Assembly: GCF_014280965.1 (NCBI RefSeq)
Contig: NZ_JACODZ010000005.1
Location: forward strand, 248,001-312,000
Reading direction: 5' to 3'
Length of the DNA stretch: 64,000 nucleotides
Source: Echinicola salinicaeni
Lineage (GTDB): Bacteria > Bacteroidota > Bacteroidia > Cytophagales > Cyclobacteriaceae
The translations under genes were made by a program, and so were the position numbers. Below are positions 1 through 9,198 of this stretch, piece by piece (positions within the stretch are counted from its first letter, which is position 1; every line of letters starts with the position of its first letter). The notes under the pieces were generated by a model. That model did not search any database, was not told the origin of the DNA, and was given only the letters and a program-made list of their open reading frames with translations.

Positions 1-803
1 AAATGTACGGAATCACAAGTGGTCTTTTGTTTGGTAATCAAGACACTACTTACTTCAATATCCTTGCATTTACCTTCTTTGCGGCTATTTATAGACTAAT
101 CAGTCATAAGAGGCCCATTGAATTGATCATTTTTATCATAGCCCTCAGCTTCATCATGCTTTCATTGAGAAGATCGGTGATGGGTCTAAGCGCTTTGGCT
201 GTCCTAACCATGCTCATCATCCTTGTTTTAAGAGGTAAGGTAGATAAGGTAATAGGTTTTGTTTTATTAAGTGTTTTCGCTGGAGCAATCATTTTTTTCA
301 GCACCGACTTTATCCAAGAGTTTATTAGCCGCTATGAATTAAGAAAACTGGATGAAAGAGAGTTGGCCGAAGAAAAGAGATTCTTTGAATATGACATGTT
401 ATTCAAGGACACCTTTATCAGTTATGATTATGATCCTTGGTTAGGATATGGTTTATTCGATAGCCCTGGAAATTACGGAAAAGGGGCCTTCGGCGACCGA
501 TCTTTACATGGTGACTTGACAAATATTTTTCATTCAACGGGTATCGTTGGCTTATTGCTATATCTATCCATGATCGCCACTGCATTTGTCCAAGCTTTAA
601 TGAGGGTAAAATCCAGCACTGATCTGCTGATCATTTGTTTTTGTGCTATTGCATTTGGGATTTATACCATTACTGGTAGGTATACGCAAGTCGATAATAT
701 GCTTATGATGATTCTTTTGCTTATGCTACCCTTGGGGAAAGTAAAAAGGAAGTTGCTCAAAAATGACAATCCTAATGATAAAATTAATACGGTCCTCTCA
801 TAA
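1..803 (+). CDS. O-antigen polymerase/ligase family protein (5' truncated)
   Basis: The reading frame runs in from the left edge, so the true N-terminus is missing; the first ATG at position 3 is probably internal. The visible 266 residues contain four or five hydrophobic helices around one long polar loop. That loop, about residues 105-175, ends in GYGLFDSPGN and a nearby HGDLTNIFHSTGIVG, the pattern typical of the large periplasmic loop and following helix in Wzy/WaaL membrane proteins. Such proteins polymerise or transfer polyprenyl-linked glycans in the inner membrane. The stop codon is followed almost at once by a glycosyltransferase, consistent with one EPS operon. Polymerase and ligase cannot be told apart from this fragment. 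Confidence 0.75.
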   Translation, partial: MYGITSGLLFGNQDTTYFNILAFTFFAAIYRLISHKRPIELIIFIIALSFIMLSLRRSVMGLSALAVLTMLIILVLRGKVDKVIGFVLLSVFAGAIIFFSTDFIQEFISRYELRKLDERELAEEKRFFEYDMLFKDTFISYDYDPWLGYGLFDSPGNYGKGAFGDRSLHGDLTNIFHSTGIVGLLLYLSMIATAFVQALMRVKSSTDLLIICFCAIAFGIYTITGRYTQVDNMLMMILLLMLPLGKVKRKLLKNDNPNDKINTVLS

Positions 804-812
804 TTGTTCTCA

Positions 813-1958
813 ATGGATAAAACTGCAAAAATAAACCGAAATGATATGCGCTTTTTGTTTTTAGATCCTAAGATTATCAATATCATAACAAAAAATGAGA
901 AGCCTTCAGGAGGCGCTGCTGTTCAATCTTTTGGCTGGGCTAGGGGCCTTATAGAAACAGGTCACGATGTTTTTATAATGACAGATTTAATCAAAGGAGG
1001 AGAACTAAAAGAGGAAGTAAAAGACATTAAGCTAATCCCTCTTTATGATGAAAATAAAGGAATACGATGGATAAGATGGGTGTATTATCGCTTCCCTGAT
1101 CTTTATACAAAAATCAAAAAAGCGAAACCTGATTACCTCTATCAAAGTGTACCGGGATGGAGTAGTTTTCTCATTGGAATAATATGCAAACAGCTAGGTG
1201 TAAAATATATTTTACGGATATCCAACGATTACTTTTTGGATGATCGGTTTAAACAAATCCATTCACCTATACATGGCTTTTTCATGAAATGGGGAATGGA
1301 AATGACTGACATAATTCTTTGCCAGAATGACTATCAGCTGGATGCACTTAAAAAGAAATACCCTCGAATTAAAACAAAGAAAATCTCCAATCCTATCCTA
1401 TACCAGTCAAACAGAGTCCAAGTGATCAAAGCAGATCAGAGGAAATATATTGCTTGGCTGGGGATATTCCAGTCTCAAAAAAACCTGAAACTACTATATG
1501 AGATAGCTTCAAGGCTTACTGATACTCAAATTTGTATTGCAGGAAAAGCAACTCCAAAAATTGACAAAACCACCCAATTATACCTCAAAAAACTTAGGAC
1601 ATTGCCCAATGTAACATTTATGGGATTCTTGGATAGAAATGGGGTACTCCCCTTTCTTAAAGGAGCAAAATTTCTACTAAACACCTCTCATTATGAAGGT
1701 TTTAGCAATACATTCCTTGAAGCCATGACCGTGGGAACTCCTATTCTATCCACGCCTAATGTAAATCCTGACGGAATTATTGATAAAAATCAACTAGGAC
1801 TGATTTACACTCATGCGAACCAACTCTCTAAACAATTGGAATCTTTGGATGCTGATGACTACCAACAGCTATCAGAAAATGTAGTTGACTATGTTTCGAA
1901 AAATCATAACTATAAAGTACTGGCTAGAAATCTAGTAGGTATACTTCAATCCAATTGA
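813..1958 (+). CDS. Glycosyltransferase, GT4-like (GT-B fold)
   Basis: A 381-residue cytoplasmic GT-B glycosyltransferase. The N-terminal half carries a glycine-rich PSGGAAVQSFGWARGL segment typical of the acceptor domain. The C-terminal half has the GT4 signature EGFSNTFLE, an E-x7-E pair near residues 295 and 303, followed by AMTVGTPILSTPN. It would transfer a sugar from a nucleotide donor to a lipid-linked EPS intermediate; donor and acceptor cannot be read from sequence. I chose ATG 813. A TTG at 804 lies further upstream, and ATG 846, giving MRFLFLDPK, is an equally plausible start. It overlaps the next gene's proposed TTG start by a few bases, suggesting translational coupling. Confidence 0.85.
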   Translation: MDKTAKINRNDMRFLFLDPKIINIITKNEKPSGGAAVQSFGWARGLIETGHDVFIMTDLIKGGELKEEVKDIKLIPLYDENKGIRWIRWVYYRFPDLYTKIKKAKPDYLYQSVPGWSSFLIGIICKQLGVKYILRISNDYFLDDRFKQIHSPIHGFFMKWGMEMTDIILCQNDYQLDALKKKYPRIKTKKISNPILYQSNRVQVIKADQRKYIAWLGIFQSQKNLKLLYEIASRLTDTQICIAGKATPKIDKTTQLYLKKLRTLPNVTFMGFLDRNGVLPFLKGAKFLLNTSHYEGFSNTFLEAMTVGTPILSTPNVNPDGIIDKNQLGLIYTHANQLSKQLESLDADDYQQLSENVVDYVSKNHNYKVLARNLVGILQSN

Positions 1959-2764
1959 AAATAACTTTGGAAAAAACGGAGTTTTCCACCCAATTAAAAA
2001 CCAAGTTGGCCAATACCAAATGGGCGCTCATACACATGCTCTTTGGGATAAGGTACCACCTGTCTGTCCTATTAAACCTACCATTAAAAAAACAAGTAGA
2101 ATGGTTGCCACCACCAATTATGCCACCAATCTATTGGACAAGCATCGATCAGGTAAAATATCAAAGTAGCTTGGACTACCCGCCTCGAGGAAGATGGTGT
2201 CATACAGATGACTGGGATGTCAATATGATCTATGAACTCCCCTCTATTTTTGAGAAAATCCCGAAAGATTCCAAAAAATGGGACGTACACCAAACAATCA
2301 GAAAAATGTTTCTTCATAAGAAGAAATACAGCAAAACACCGCAATATAAAAGAATGATTTATAAGGTAAACCAAGGAGATCCCAATCCACCACAAGGATG
2401 TGATACACATGATGCGGTCAAAAGCTATTTCAAGGAATTAAAAAAAGCCTATAAATCAATGAAGAAAAAAGGGTATTTGACCCAAGCACAGCAAGGAAAA
2501 CCCTCCGTGGAAGAAATCAGGCTTCACGTGACAAGAAATGGAGAGCTTTGTTTGGGCACAGGAGGAAATCACCGAATTAGAATGGCGGAGCTTCTTGGTA
2601 TTGATAATATCCCGTTTTTATTGAGAGGTATTCACTCAAAATGGGTCATCAAACTTTGTGAGAGAACTGGTCTACCTCCTCATAAGGCCATTGAAAGCTG
2701 GATAAATCAAAATTTTTCAAGGCTAAAATACATTGACCAACCATTAACCACACTAACAAAATGA
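1955..2764 (+). CDS. ParB/sulfiredoxin-fold-like protein in EPS operon
   Basis: A 269-residue protein of unknown role. The first 150 residues are basic and aromatic-rich with no signal peptide. Near residues 186-222 sits VEEIRLHVTRNGELCLGTGG followed by NHRIRMAELLGIDNIPFLL. This resembles the ParB N-terminal (ParBc) nuclease-like fold, where a G-x-H-R loop binds nucleotide and the next helix reads like AA.LLG. The proposed start is TTG 1955, overlapping the previous stop (TTGA); ATG 2036 would give a shorter protein. It ends in an ATGA overlap with the next glycosyltransferase, so it is firmly embedded in the operon. Plasmid partition is unlikely here; a nucleotide-dependent enzymatic or regulatory role in glycan synthesis is my inference. 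Confidence 0.65.
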   Translation: MKITLEKTEFSTQLKTKLANTKWALIHMLFGIRYHLSVLLNLPLKKQVEWLPPPIMPPIYWTSIDQVKYQSSLDYPPRGRWCHTDDWDVNMIYELPSIFEKIPKDSKKWDVHQTIRKMFLHKKKYSKTPQYKRMIYKVNQGDPNPPQGCDTHDAVKSYFKELKKAYKSMKKKGYLTQAQQGKPSVEEIRLHVTRNGELCLGTGGNHRIRMAELLGIDNIPFLLRGIHSKWVIKLCERTGLPPHKAIESWINQNFSRLKYIDQPLTTLTK

Positions 2765-3969
2765 AACAAAAAAATCAGAAACGAATTCTATTCTATATTG
2801 GAAGCCTATTGGCTGGAGGGAAAGAGCGAAGACTTTTAGAACTGCTAAAATATCTAAAAGCCAACAGTCAAATAGAAATAATGTTAGTCCTCACCGTAGA
2901 TAAAATTCACTATATAGATTTTTTGAATTTAGGAGTTCCCATCAAGATACTTGACGAAAATAATAAGGGTTTTAAGCCGCAAATCATCTCTAGATTTTAT
3001 CGTTTATGTAAAGACTTCCAACCGGATATTATTCATACATGGGGAGCAAAACAAACCTTATATACTTTACCCGCTGTGTTTGGATTAAATATTCCACTAA
3101 TCAATAGTCAAATAGCTTCAGCACCACCAAAAATCCACAAAACATCCATCGATTATTGGATCAATAAAATCAATTTCCAGTTTTCCAACCTCATCCTATC
3201 AAATTCTATCGCAGGAATAGAAGCATATGAACCTCCCAAAAACAAAAGTAAAGTCATTTATAATGGGTTGAGTTTTAGCAGATTTAAAAATCTCCCCGAT
3301 AAGGAATCAATAAAAGCCAAATATCAGGTAAACACGCCTTATCTGGTTGTAATGTCTGCTTCTTTTTCGCCAAATAAAGATCATAAACTTTTTCTGGAAG
3401 TAGCTAAAAAAGTCACCGCATTAAGGGAAGATATCAGTTTTTTGGGAATTGGAGCTCATGATCACCCTGACAACCCGATTTTTGCTGAGATAATGGAAAA
3501 ATCCAAAGCATATCCTAGGATAAATTATCCCGGAAGAATCAATGAAGTAGAGGCTTTGGTCAATGCATGCGATTTAGGACTTATGTTTTCTAATACTAGT
3601 GTCCACGGAGAAGGTATTTCCAATTCTATCATGGAATATATGGCATTGGCCAAACCTGTAATTGCCAATGATGCGGGAGGCACCAAAGAATTGGTTTTTA
3701 ATAATCAGAACGGATACCTGATTACCAACGAAACAGTGGATCAAATAGTAACCAAAGTCATAGAGTTGATTGATAATAAAGAAAAAAGTCGAGGATTTGG
3801 TAAAAAGGGAAAGCAGATCATCAAGGAATCCTTTACCATTGAAAAAATGGGAAAAGGGTTTATGAAGGTTTATAAAGAGTTTATTGCAGGTAAAGTCTCA
3901 TTTTCTACTGAGGAAAATAACCGCATGATACATCTAGAGAAACCTGAATACGTCCACAGTAATAGTTAG
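2761..3969 (+). CDS. Glycosyltransferase, GT4 family
   Basis: A 402-residue GT-B glycosyltransferase of family GT4. An N-terminal Rossmann-like segment, ILFYIGSLLAGGKERRLLEL, shows the glycine-rich GG.ER acceptor loop common in this family. The C-terminal donor domain has E284-x7-E292 (EGISNSIME) followed by ALAKPVIANDAGGTKELV, the usual nucleotide-sugar binding region. The ATG overlaps the previous stop codon in an ATGA, so the two are probably translationally coupled. It is expected to act on the cytoplasmic face of the inner membrane, extending the EPS repeat unit. The last 30 residues, after the fold, are polar and unconserved in appearance. Sugar specificity is unknown. Confidence 0.88.
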   Translation: MKQKNQKRILFYIGSLLAGGKERRLLELLKYLKANSQIEIMLVLTVDKIHYIDFLNLGVPIKILDENNKGFKPQIISRFYRLCKDFQPDIIHTWGAKQTLYTLPAVFGLNIPLINSQIASAPPKIHKTSIDYWINKINFQFSNLILSNSIAGIEAYEPPKNKSKVIYNGLSFSRFKNLPDKESIKAKYQVNTPYLVVMSASFSPNKDHKLFLEVAKKVTALREDISFLGIGAHDHPDNPIFAEIMEKSKAYPRINYPGRINEVEALVNACDLGLMFSNTSVHGEGISNSIMEYMALAKPVIANDAGGTKELVFNNQNGYLITNETVDQIVTKVIELIDNKEKSRGFGKKGKQIIKESFTIEKMGKGFMKVYKEFIAGKVSFSTEENNRMIHLEKPEYVHSNS

Positions 3970-3987
3970 AAACATCACGATAATTCA

Positions 3988-4965
3988 ATGAAAATCCTTT
4001 ATGTAAGTAGATCGAAAACCAATAAACCCCATCCGTTTATTCAAGAACAAGCTAATATCCTGTCCAATCATTATGGACATCAAATTGAGCATTATTTGAT
4101 CAATGAAGGAGGCCTTTTAGGATATATTAAATCCAGCTTTTCAATTTACAAGAGAATAAAAAACCGTGCTGTAGAAATTATCCATGTACACTATGGCCTT
4201 TCTGCTATAGCGGTAATCATGGCAAGACTCTTAGCAATGGGGAAAGTAAAGGTGATAATAACCTTTCACGGAAGTGATATCAATAAAGGTAGTGAGAGGA
4301 TTTTCTCTTTGTTTGCAGCAAATTATTCCGCCCACAACATCTTGGTATCGCATAAAATGTCAAAATTTTTTCATAAAAACTATTCCATTATACCCTGTGG
4401 TATTGACACCCAAATAGAATTGAATTTCAGAAAAATGACCAGACAGGAAAAAGGCTGGGGCGATGATGATTTTATCATTCTTTTTTCATCGAGTTTTGAC
4501 AGAAAAGAAAAGGATCCTGAATTTGCATTTAAAGTAATCAACTTCTTTAAGGATAAATGCCACCACAAAGTGATTTTCATAGAATTGAAAGGCTATCACA
4601 GAGAGCAAATTACACAACTCATGCAAGCTGCTGATGTCATGTTATTGTGCAGCCATATGGAAGGAAGTCCACAGGTGATTAAAGAATCTATCTTGAATTC
4701 ATTACCGGTTATTACCAATGACGTAGGCGATATCAGGTTTATATGCGAAAAAGTTGACAATTGCTTTATCGTCCCAAAAACAGTGGATGATTATGTCTAT
4801 TACCTCAAATACCTTGCTGAAAGAAAACTCCGCATCCGCAACAGGAACCCGATTTTAGAAAAATTTGACAATCAGCAAATTGCTCAGAAAATAAATCAAA
4901 TCTACCAGGAGGTCAATAAGGGAAAAAGTACCAGTATAACTTCCCAAGAATCCTACAAGCTCTGA
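3988..4965 (+). CDS. Glycosyltransferase, GT4 family
   Basis: A 325-residue glycosyltransferase, the third in this operon. The N-terminal domain has HVHYGLSAIAVIMARLL and ITFHGSDIN, both common in GT4 enzymes. The donor domain has E225-x7-E233 (EGSPQVIKE) followed by LNSLPVITNDVGDI. It is shorter than the usual 360-400 residues, with a compact N-terminal domain but both halves of the fold present. It begins 18 bp after the previous gene and is followed by a 107-bp gap. The role is transfer of a sugar to the growing lipid-linked unit; linkage and donor are not predictable from this sequence. Confidence 0.85.
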   Translation: MKILYVSRSKTNKPHPFIQEQANILSNHYGHQIEHYLINEGGLLGYIKSSFSIYKRIKNRAVEIIHVHYGLSAIAVIMARLLAMGKVKVIITFHGSDINKGSERIFSLFAANYSAHNILVSHKMSKFFHKNYSIIPCGIDTQIELNFRKMTRQEKGWGDDDFIILFSSSFDRKEKDPEFAFKVINFFKDKCHHKVIFIELKGYHREQITQLMQAADVMLLCSHMEGSPQVIKESILNSLPVITNDVGDIRFICEKVDNCFIVPKTVDDYVYYLKYLAERKLRIRNRNPILEKFDNQQIAQKINQIYQEVNKGKSTSITSQESYKL

Positions 4966-5072
4966 AGCATTCAATGCCTCCAAAAACCTAAATTCACTTT
5001 TATAATCAAAGTCTCCAAGCAGTCCCTATTTGGCTATTTTTTACTGTAAAGGAAAAACTACTAAATCTGCTT

Positions 5073-6095
5073 ATGAAGCTGCTAATTGACATTAAACATC
5101 CTGCCCAGCTCAACTTGTTCAAGGCACTTGCCAAAGAACTTAAAGAGGAAGGCTCAGAAGTAACCATTTGCTATCTTAAAAGGGGGAAATTGCCCAAAAT
5201 TATCCAAGCTGAATATCCTGAATTTACGCCAATTCCGGTGGGAAGCAGTAAGGGTACCAAATGGTCGATTATTTGGAATGGAAATCTGAAAAGAACAGCC
5301 TCCTTTCTTTCCTTGATCAACAAAAACAATTATGAAATCTGCATAGCAGCCAGTAGTATCCCCTTAGCTATGGCATGTAAACTTACCTCCACTCCCATCA
5401 TACAGTTCTATGATGATCCGGAGAGGGGAAAAGTAAATAAGATCAATGAAATATTATCCGATCAATTATTCTTCCCTCCCATTGTGGCAGCCAATGGAAA
5501 AGTGTCCACCTTTAATTGCCTCAAAGAATGGAGTTATTTAAGCCCAAAAAGGTTTAAACCAAATCCTGATATACCTAAGCAACAAGGCCTTAAGCCTTAT
5601 GAGTATGTTTTTATTAGGGAAGTCAGCAATAAGTCCTTCAACTATTACGGACAGCAGGCAGATATAGTCCAGAGCTTTTCCAAAGAGATGGCACCAGATG
5701 CCAAGGTACTGCTATCCCTCGAAGATAAAAGTAAAAAAGCCCTATATCCCAAATCCTGGGAAATTCTCCAAGAGCCCGTGAATGACATACACTCGCTGAT
5801 ATATTATTCCAAGCTTGTAATCTCCTCTGGCGACAGCATGGCCAGAGAAGGTGCCATGCTGGGCGTACCTAGTGTTTACTGCGGTATTCGAACGATGCGT
5901 GCCAATCAAATTCTCATGGATATGGGCCTTTTGCAACATTTACCTGGAGAATCAGCCTTAACCTATATCAATCGTACTATTTCAAGTCCTTTCGACCAAA
6001 ACAAACAACTCAAGATAAGGGAAGAACTGATGAATGGTTGGTGCGATATGGTTGACTTTATGAAAGAAAAAATACAACACTATAAAAGACATTAA
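5073..6095 (+). CDS. DUF354 family protein (GT-B-like fold)
   Basis: A 340-residue protein that begins MKLLIDIKHPAQLNLFKALA, the characteristic opening of DUF354 proteins, where D-x-x-H-P-A-h-x is conserved. The family is predicted to share the GT-B/UDP-GlcNAc 2-epimerase fold, and members are frequent in surface-polysaccharide loci of archaea and bacteria. Near the C-terminus SSGDSMAREGAMLGVPSVY matches the region that binds nucleotide sugar in epimerase-like folds. It lies two bases ahead of the GDP-mannose dehydrogenase gene, so the two are likely co-translated. Whether it is a glycosyltransferase or an epimerase is not established; I see no signal peptide or membrane segment. Confidence 0.75.
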   Translation: MKLLIDIKHPAQLNLFKALAKELKEEGSEVTICYLKRGKLPKIIQAEYPEFTPIPVGSSKGTKWSIIWNGNLKRTASFLSLINKNNYEICIAASSIPLAMACKLTSTPIIQFYDDPERGKVNKINEILSDQLFFPPIVAANGKVSTFNCLKEWSYLSPKRFKPNPDIPKQQGLKPYEYVFIREVSNKSFNYYGQQADIVQSFSKEMAPDAKVLLSLEDKSKKALYPKSWEILQEPVNDIHSLIYYSKLVISSGDSMAREGAMLGVPSVYCGIRTMRANQILMDMGLLQHLPGESALTYINRTISSPFDQNKQLKIREELMNGWCDMVDFMKEKIQHYKRH

Positions 6096-6097
6096 TT

Positions 6098-7405
6098 ATG
6101 AATATTTCAATTTTTGGATTAGGCTATGTTGGATGCGTAAGCTTAGGCTGTCTTGCTCAAAATGGCCATCATATCACTGGTGTAGATGTCAATAAGTTTA
6201 AAGTTGGATTAATCAACAAGGGCCAGCCAACTATTTTGGAAAAAGACATCGATCAAATTATTCATAAGGCCCATAAAGAGGGGAAAATTAACGCGACCAC
6301 CTGTGTGGATGAGGCAATCAATAACACTGAAATCAGCATTATTTGCGTTGGCACTCCTTCTTCTCCCCAAGGGCATTTGGACCTTTCATATATTTATAGA
6401 ACTGCAGAGGGAATCGGACAGGCATTAAGGGAAAAAGACAGCTTCCATATCGTGGTTATAAGAAGTACCGTTCTTCCTGGCACCAACCATAAGGTTGGGG
6501 AAATCATTGCAGAAAACTCCCAAAAAATAAGGGGAAAAGATTTCACTGTCATTTCCAACCCTGAATTTCTTAGGGAAGGTTCAGCAGTCAAGGATTATTA
6601 TCATCCAGCAGTTACAGTCATCGGAGGAGACCATAAGGAAGCTTTGGAAAAAGTAGCCTCTATCTATGAACAGCTTGATGCACCTGTAGAAATAACTGAT
6701 ATCAAGATTGCGGAATTAATCAAATATGTCAACAATTCCTTTCATGCATTGAAAATCACCTTCGCCAATGAAGTAGGTAATATTTGTAAGGCGCTGAATA
6801 TTGATTCTCATAAGGTAATGTCCCTATTCTGTATGGACAAGCATTTGAATATTTCCAGTACTTACTTTAAACCGGGATATGCCTATGGAGGATCTTGCTT
6901 ACCAAAAGACCTAAAAGGATTGGTAACCCTTGGACATGACAATTACCTTACCACACCTGTCCTGAGTAGTATTTCACCTTCCAATGAAAACCAAAAAAAA
7001 AGGGCCTATACCATAGTCGAAAATAGCGGGAAAAAGAATGTTTGTATGATTGGCTTAAGCTTCAAGGAAGGCACAGATGACCTAAGGTACAGTCCTTCTG
7101 TGGATCTATCAGAAACACTCATCGGGAAAGGTTATCACCTTACCATATTTGATAAGAATGTGCAGCTTTCAAAACTGATCGGTGCCAATGAAGCCTATAT
7201 CAATGATAAACTCCCCCATTTATCCGAGCTCCTTTCCAATGATTTGGGGCAAGCTATAAATGATGCAGATGTAATCATTGTCAATCACAAAAATTTCGAC
7301 CCAACTCCCTATATCTCTTTATTGGAAAAGAAAACAAAAGTCATTGATTTAGTAAGGGTAGATCAACTAAAGGAACTTCCTAATTATGAAGGCCTTTGCT
7401 GGTAA
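6098..7405 (+). CDS. algD: GDP-mannose 6-dehydrogenase (AlgD-like)
   Basis: A 435-residue NAD-dependent nucleotide-sugar dehydrogenase. The N-terminal Rossmann motif is FGLGYVG (G7, G9, G12) followed by acidic D30. The central helix contains NPEFLREGSAVKDY (154-167) and ELIKYVNNSFHALKITFANE. The catalytic cysteine is C267 in YGGSCLPKD. The motif details fit GDP-mannose dehydrogenases of the AlgD type (436 residues in Pseudomonas) better than UDP-glucose dehydrogenases. The enzyme oxidises GDP-mannose in two steps to GDP-mannuronate, supplying a uronic acid for the EPS. This makes the lyase-like lipoproteins downstream plausible partners acting on a uronate-containing polymer. UDP-glucose or UDP-HexNAc as substrate is the main alternative. 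Confidence 0.8.
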   Translation: MNISIFGLGYVGCVSLGCLAQNGHHITGVDVNKFKVGLINKGQPTILEKDIDQIIHKAHKEGKINATTCVDEAINNTEISIICVGTPSSPQGHLDLSYIYRTAEGIGQALREKDSFHIVVIRSTVLPGTNHKVGEIIAENSQKIRGKDFTVISNPEFLREGSAVKDYYHPAVTVIGGDHKEALEKVASIYEQLDAPVEITDIKIAELIKYVNNSFHALKITFANEVGNICKALNIDSHKVMSLFCMDKHLNISSTYFKPGYAYGGSCLPKDLKGLVTLGHDNYLTTPVLSSISPSNENQKKRAYTIVENSGKKNVCMIGLSFKEGTDDLRYSPSVDLSETLIGKGYHLTIFDKNVQLSKLIGANEAYINDKLPHLSELLSNDLGQAINDADVIIVNHKNFDPTPYISLLEKKTKVIDLVRVDQLKELPNYEGLCW

Positions 7406-7467
7406 TCCCTTTAACTAAGCCCTAGTGCTTTTTGACAATTGTTTAATTCACCCACACCCCTATCAAA

Positions 7468-9153
7468 ATGATTGAAACAAATCAAAAAATAGTCGTCCAC
7501 CCTACTTCCCATTTATTGACGGGAAAGGAAGTGATGGAGCGTATAAAGGATCCTGATTTCCAATCTCAATGGGACAAATTATATGAATCATGTGAATGGA
7601 GTACCGTTTTCCAAAACAGACTGTTTGTTTGTGCTTGGTATGAAACCTATTCAAAGGAATATACCCCCATAATGGTAATAGAAGAAGAGGAAGGTGAATT
7701 GAAGGGCTTGCTTGCCATGACCGCCCTGATTAAAGGAAAACGATTAAAACACCAAAAAATAAAGAGCAAAATTGTTGGTGCTGGACATTATGAAGCAGAA
7801 TACCAATCCTGGCTGGCCAATAAAACCAATTCTGATGATTTTATTACAGGAGCCTTAGAACTGATCAAAATAGAATTTCCTCAATGTGATATCTATTTCA
7901 GGTATTTAATTCCTCAAGTGCCCATGAATTGGCTCCAAGCACATGAAACTTGGAACAAGAACTGTGTTAAACAAGCATATAAAAGGCCACTGGTAAGAAT
8001 GAATGATCCACAAATCGACAAACTATTTAGAAAAAAGGAATTCAAAAATAAATATAACCGCCTCAAAAGGCTAGGTAACTTATCATTTGAAAAAATTTCC
8101 GATCTGGAAGAGTTCAATGAGATTCTTCCCATTCTGATAGAACAGTTTGAGTTTCGTCAGCTTGCCATGTTTAATAAAAGTCAGTTTTCAGATAATCCAG
8201 AAAAAATCCAACTACTTCAAAAACTCTTTAAAATTGGATTATTACACACCACTATACTGAAGGTGGATAATGAGATAGTTGCTTCAATATTGGGACTTAA
8301 AGAAAACAATTGGTACCACTTAGGTGCCATCAACACACACTCACCTATTTTTGGAAACCATTCTCCGGGATTTGTACACTTTATCCTTTTATGTGAATTA
8401 CTGTCTCATGACCCCAAAATAAAATTTGATCTGACACCCGGAGGTGATGCCTATAAAGAAAGAATGGCCAATGACCATGATTTTGTTACGGAACTTTGTA
8501 TTCCGCACTCCTCCATGTTCAAGAAGAGACAATTTGTAAAATATCAGTTACACAAATATTTGATGAAATTCAATATTCGTCCCATGTCCCTTCAGCTTTC
8601 AATGAAAAAAGCAAAATATAATTTAAAGCATTGGGTAGGAAACTTGAAGTCCAAAGGAATAGTCACAACTATTTCCCACCTACAACTACAAAACACAAAA
8701 AGCGGAGCCGATCTACACCTTTTCCATAGCAGTCCAAACAAAGAATTTCCCATCGTCAAAATGGACAGTTTAAAGGATTTGCTGAATTACGAAGAAAACC
8801 AAAAGGGAACCAGCTCTTGGGACTTTTTGAAAGATGCCATGTTGAAGTTTGCCCATGAATTTCATGCCATTACCTGGGTCGAAAATGGCCAGTTACTTGG
8901 ATATGCATGGCTTGCTGAGCCCGGAAGATGGGAACAATTATATCAAAAACAACTGCCTGAATCAGAAAAGCACCCGGTAGTGGTTGATATAGGATATCAT
9001 CCAGCTATTAAAGATCGACTGGGTTTGTTTTTAACAAGTATTGCACAGAAAATACAGCAGTTAAAACATCATGACAAGATATTTCTAAGCATCAATAATA
9101 AAGAACGCCAATTATTACAAAAAGTAGCAGAATTAGCATCAGCAGCATCCTAA
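7468..9153 (+). CDS. CelD/FemAB-like GNAT protein, paralogue 1
   Basis: A 561-residue soluble protein. Residues about 185-345 match the BioF2-like/CelD GNAT domain (Acetyltransf_6): a basic FKNKYNRLKRLGNLSFEKI helix, then the NNWYHLGAINTHSP strand-loop and the FDLTPGGDAYKERMAND motif near 320-336. Such domains transfer acyl or aminoacyl groups and occur in cellulose and EPS loci. A separate region at about 435-560 begins DSLKDLLNYEENQ and contains ENGQLLGYAWLAE; it recurs in the two paralogues downstream and could be a second, degenerate GNAT domain. A role in acylating an EPS sugar or lipid intermediate is my inference. It is followed 45 bp later by an aminotransferase gene. Confidence 0.7.
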   Translation: MIETNQKIVVHPTSHLLTGKEVMERIKDPDFQSQWDKLYESCEWSTVFQNRLFVCAWYETYSKEYTPIMVIEEEEGELKGLLAMTALIKGKRLKHQKIKSKIVGAGHYEAEYQSWLANKTNSDDFITGALELIKIEFPQCDIYFRYLIPQVPMNWLQAHETWNKNCVKQAYKRPLVRMNDPQIDKLFRKKEFKNKYNRLKRLGNLSFEKISDLEEFNEILPILIEQFEFRQLAMFNKSQFSDNPEKIQLLQKLFKIGLLHTTILKVDNEIVASILGLKENNWYHLGAINTHSPIFGNHSPGFVHFILLCELLSHDPKIKFDLTPGGDAYKERMANDHDFVTELCIPHSSMFKKRQFVKYQLHKYLMKFNIRPMSLQLSMKKAKYNLKHWVGNLKSKGIVTTISHLQLQNTKSGADLHLFHSSPNKEFPIVKMDSLKDLLNYEENQKGTSSWDFLKDAMLKFAHEFHAITWVENGQLLGYAWLAEPGRWEQLYQKQLPESEKHPVVVDIGYHPAIKDRLGLFLTSIAQKIQQLKHHDKIFLSINNKERQLLQKVAELASAAS

Positions 9154-9198
9154 AACATCCTTTTATCATAACCAACCTGAGTCAGGAGGACTCCATAT

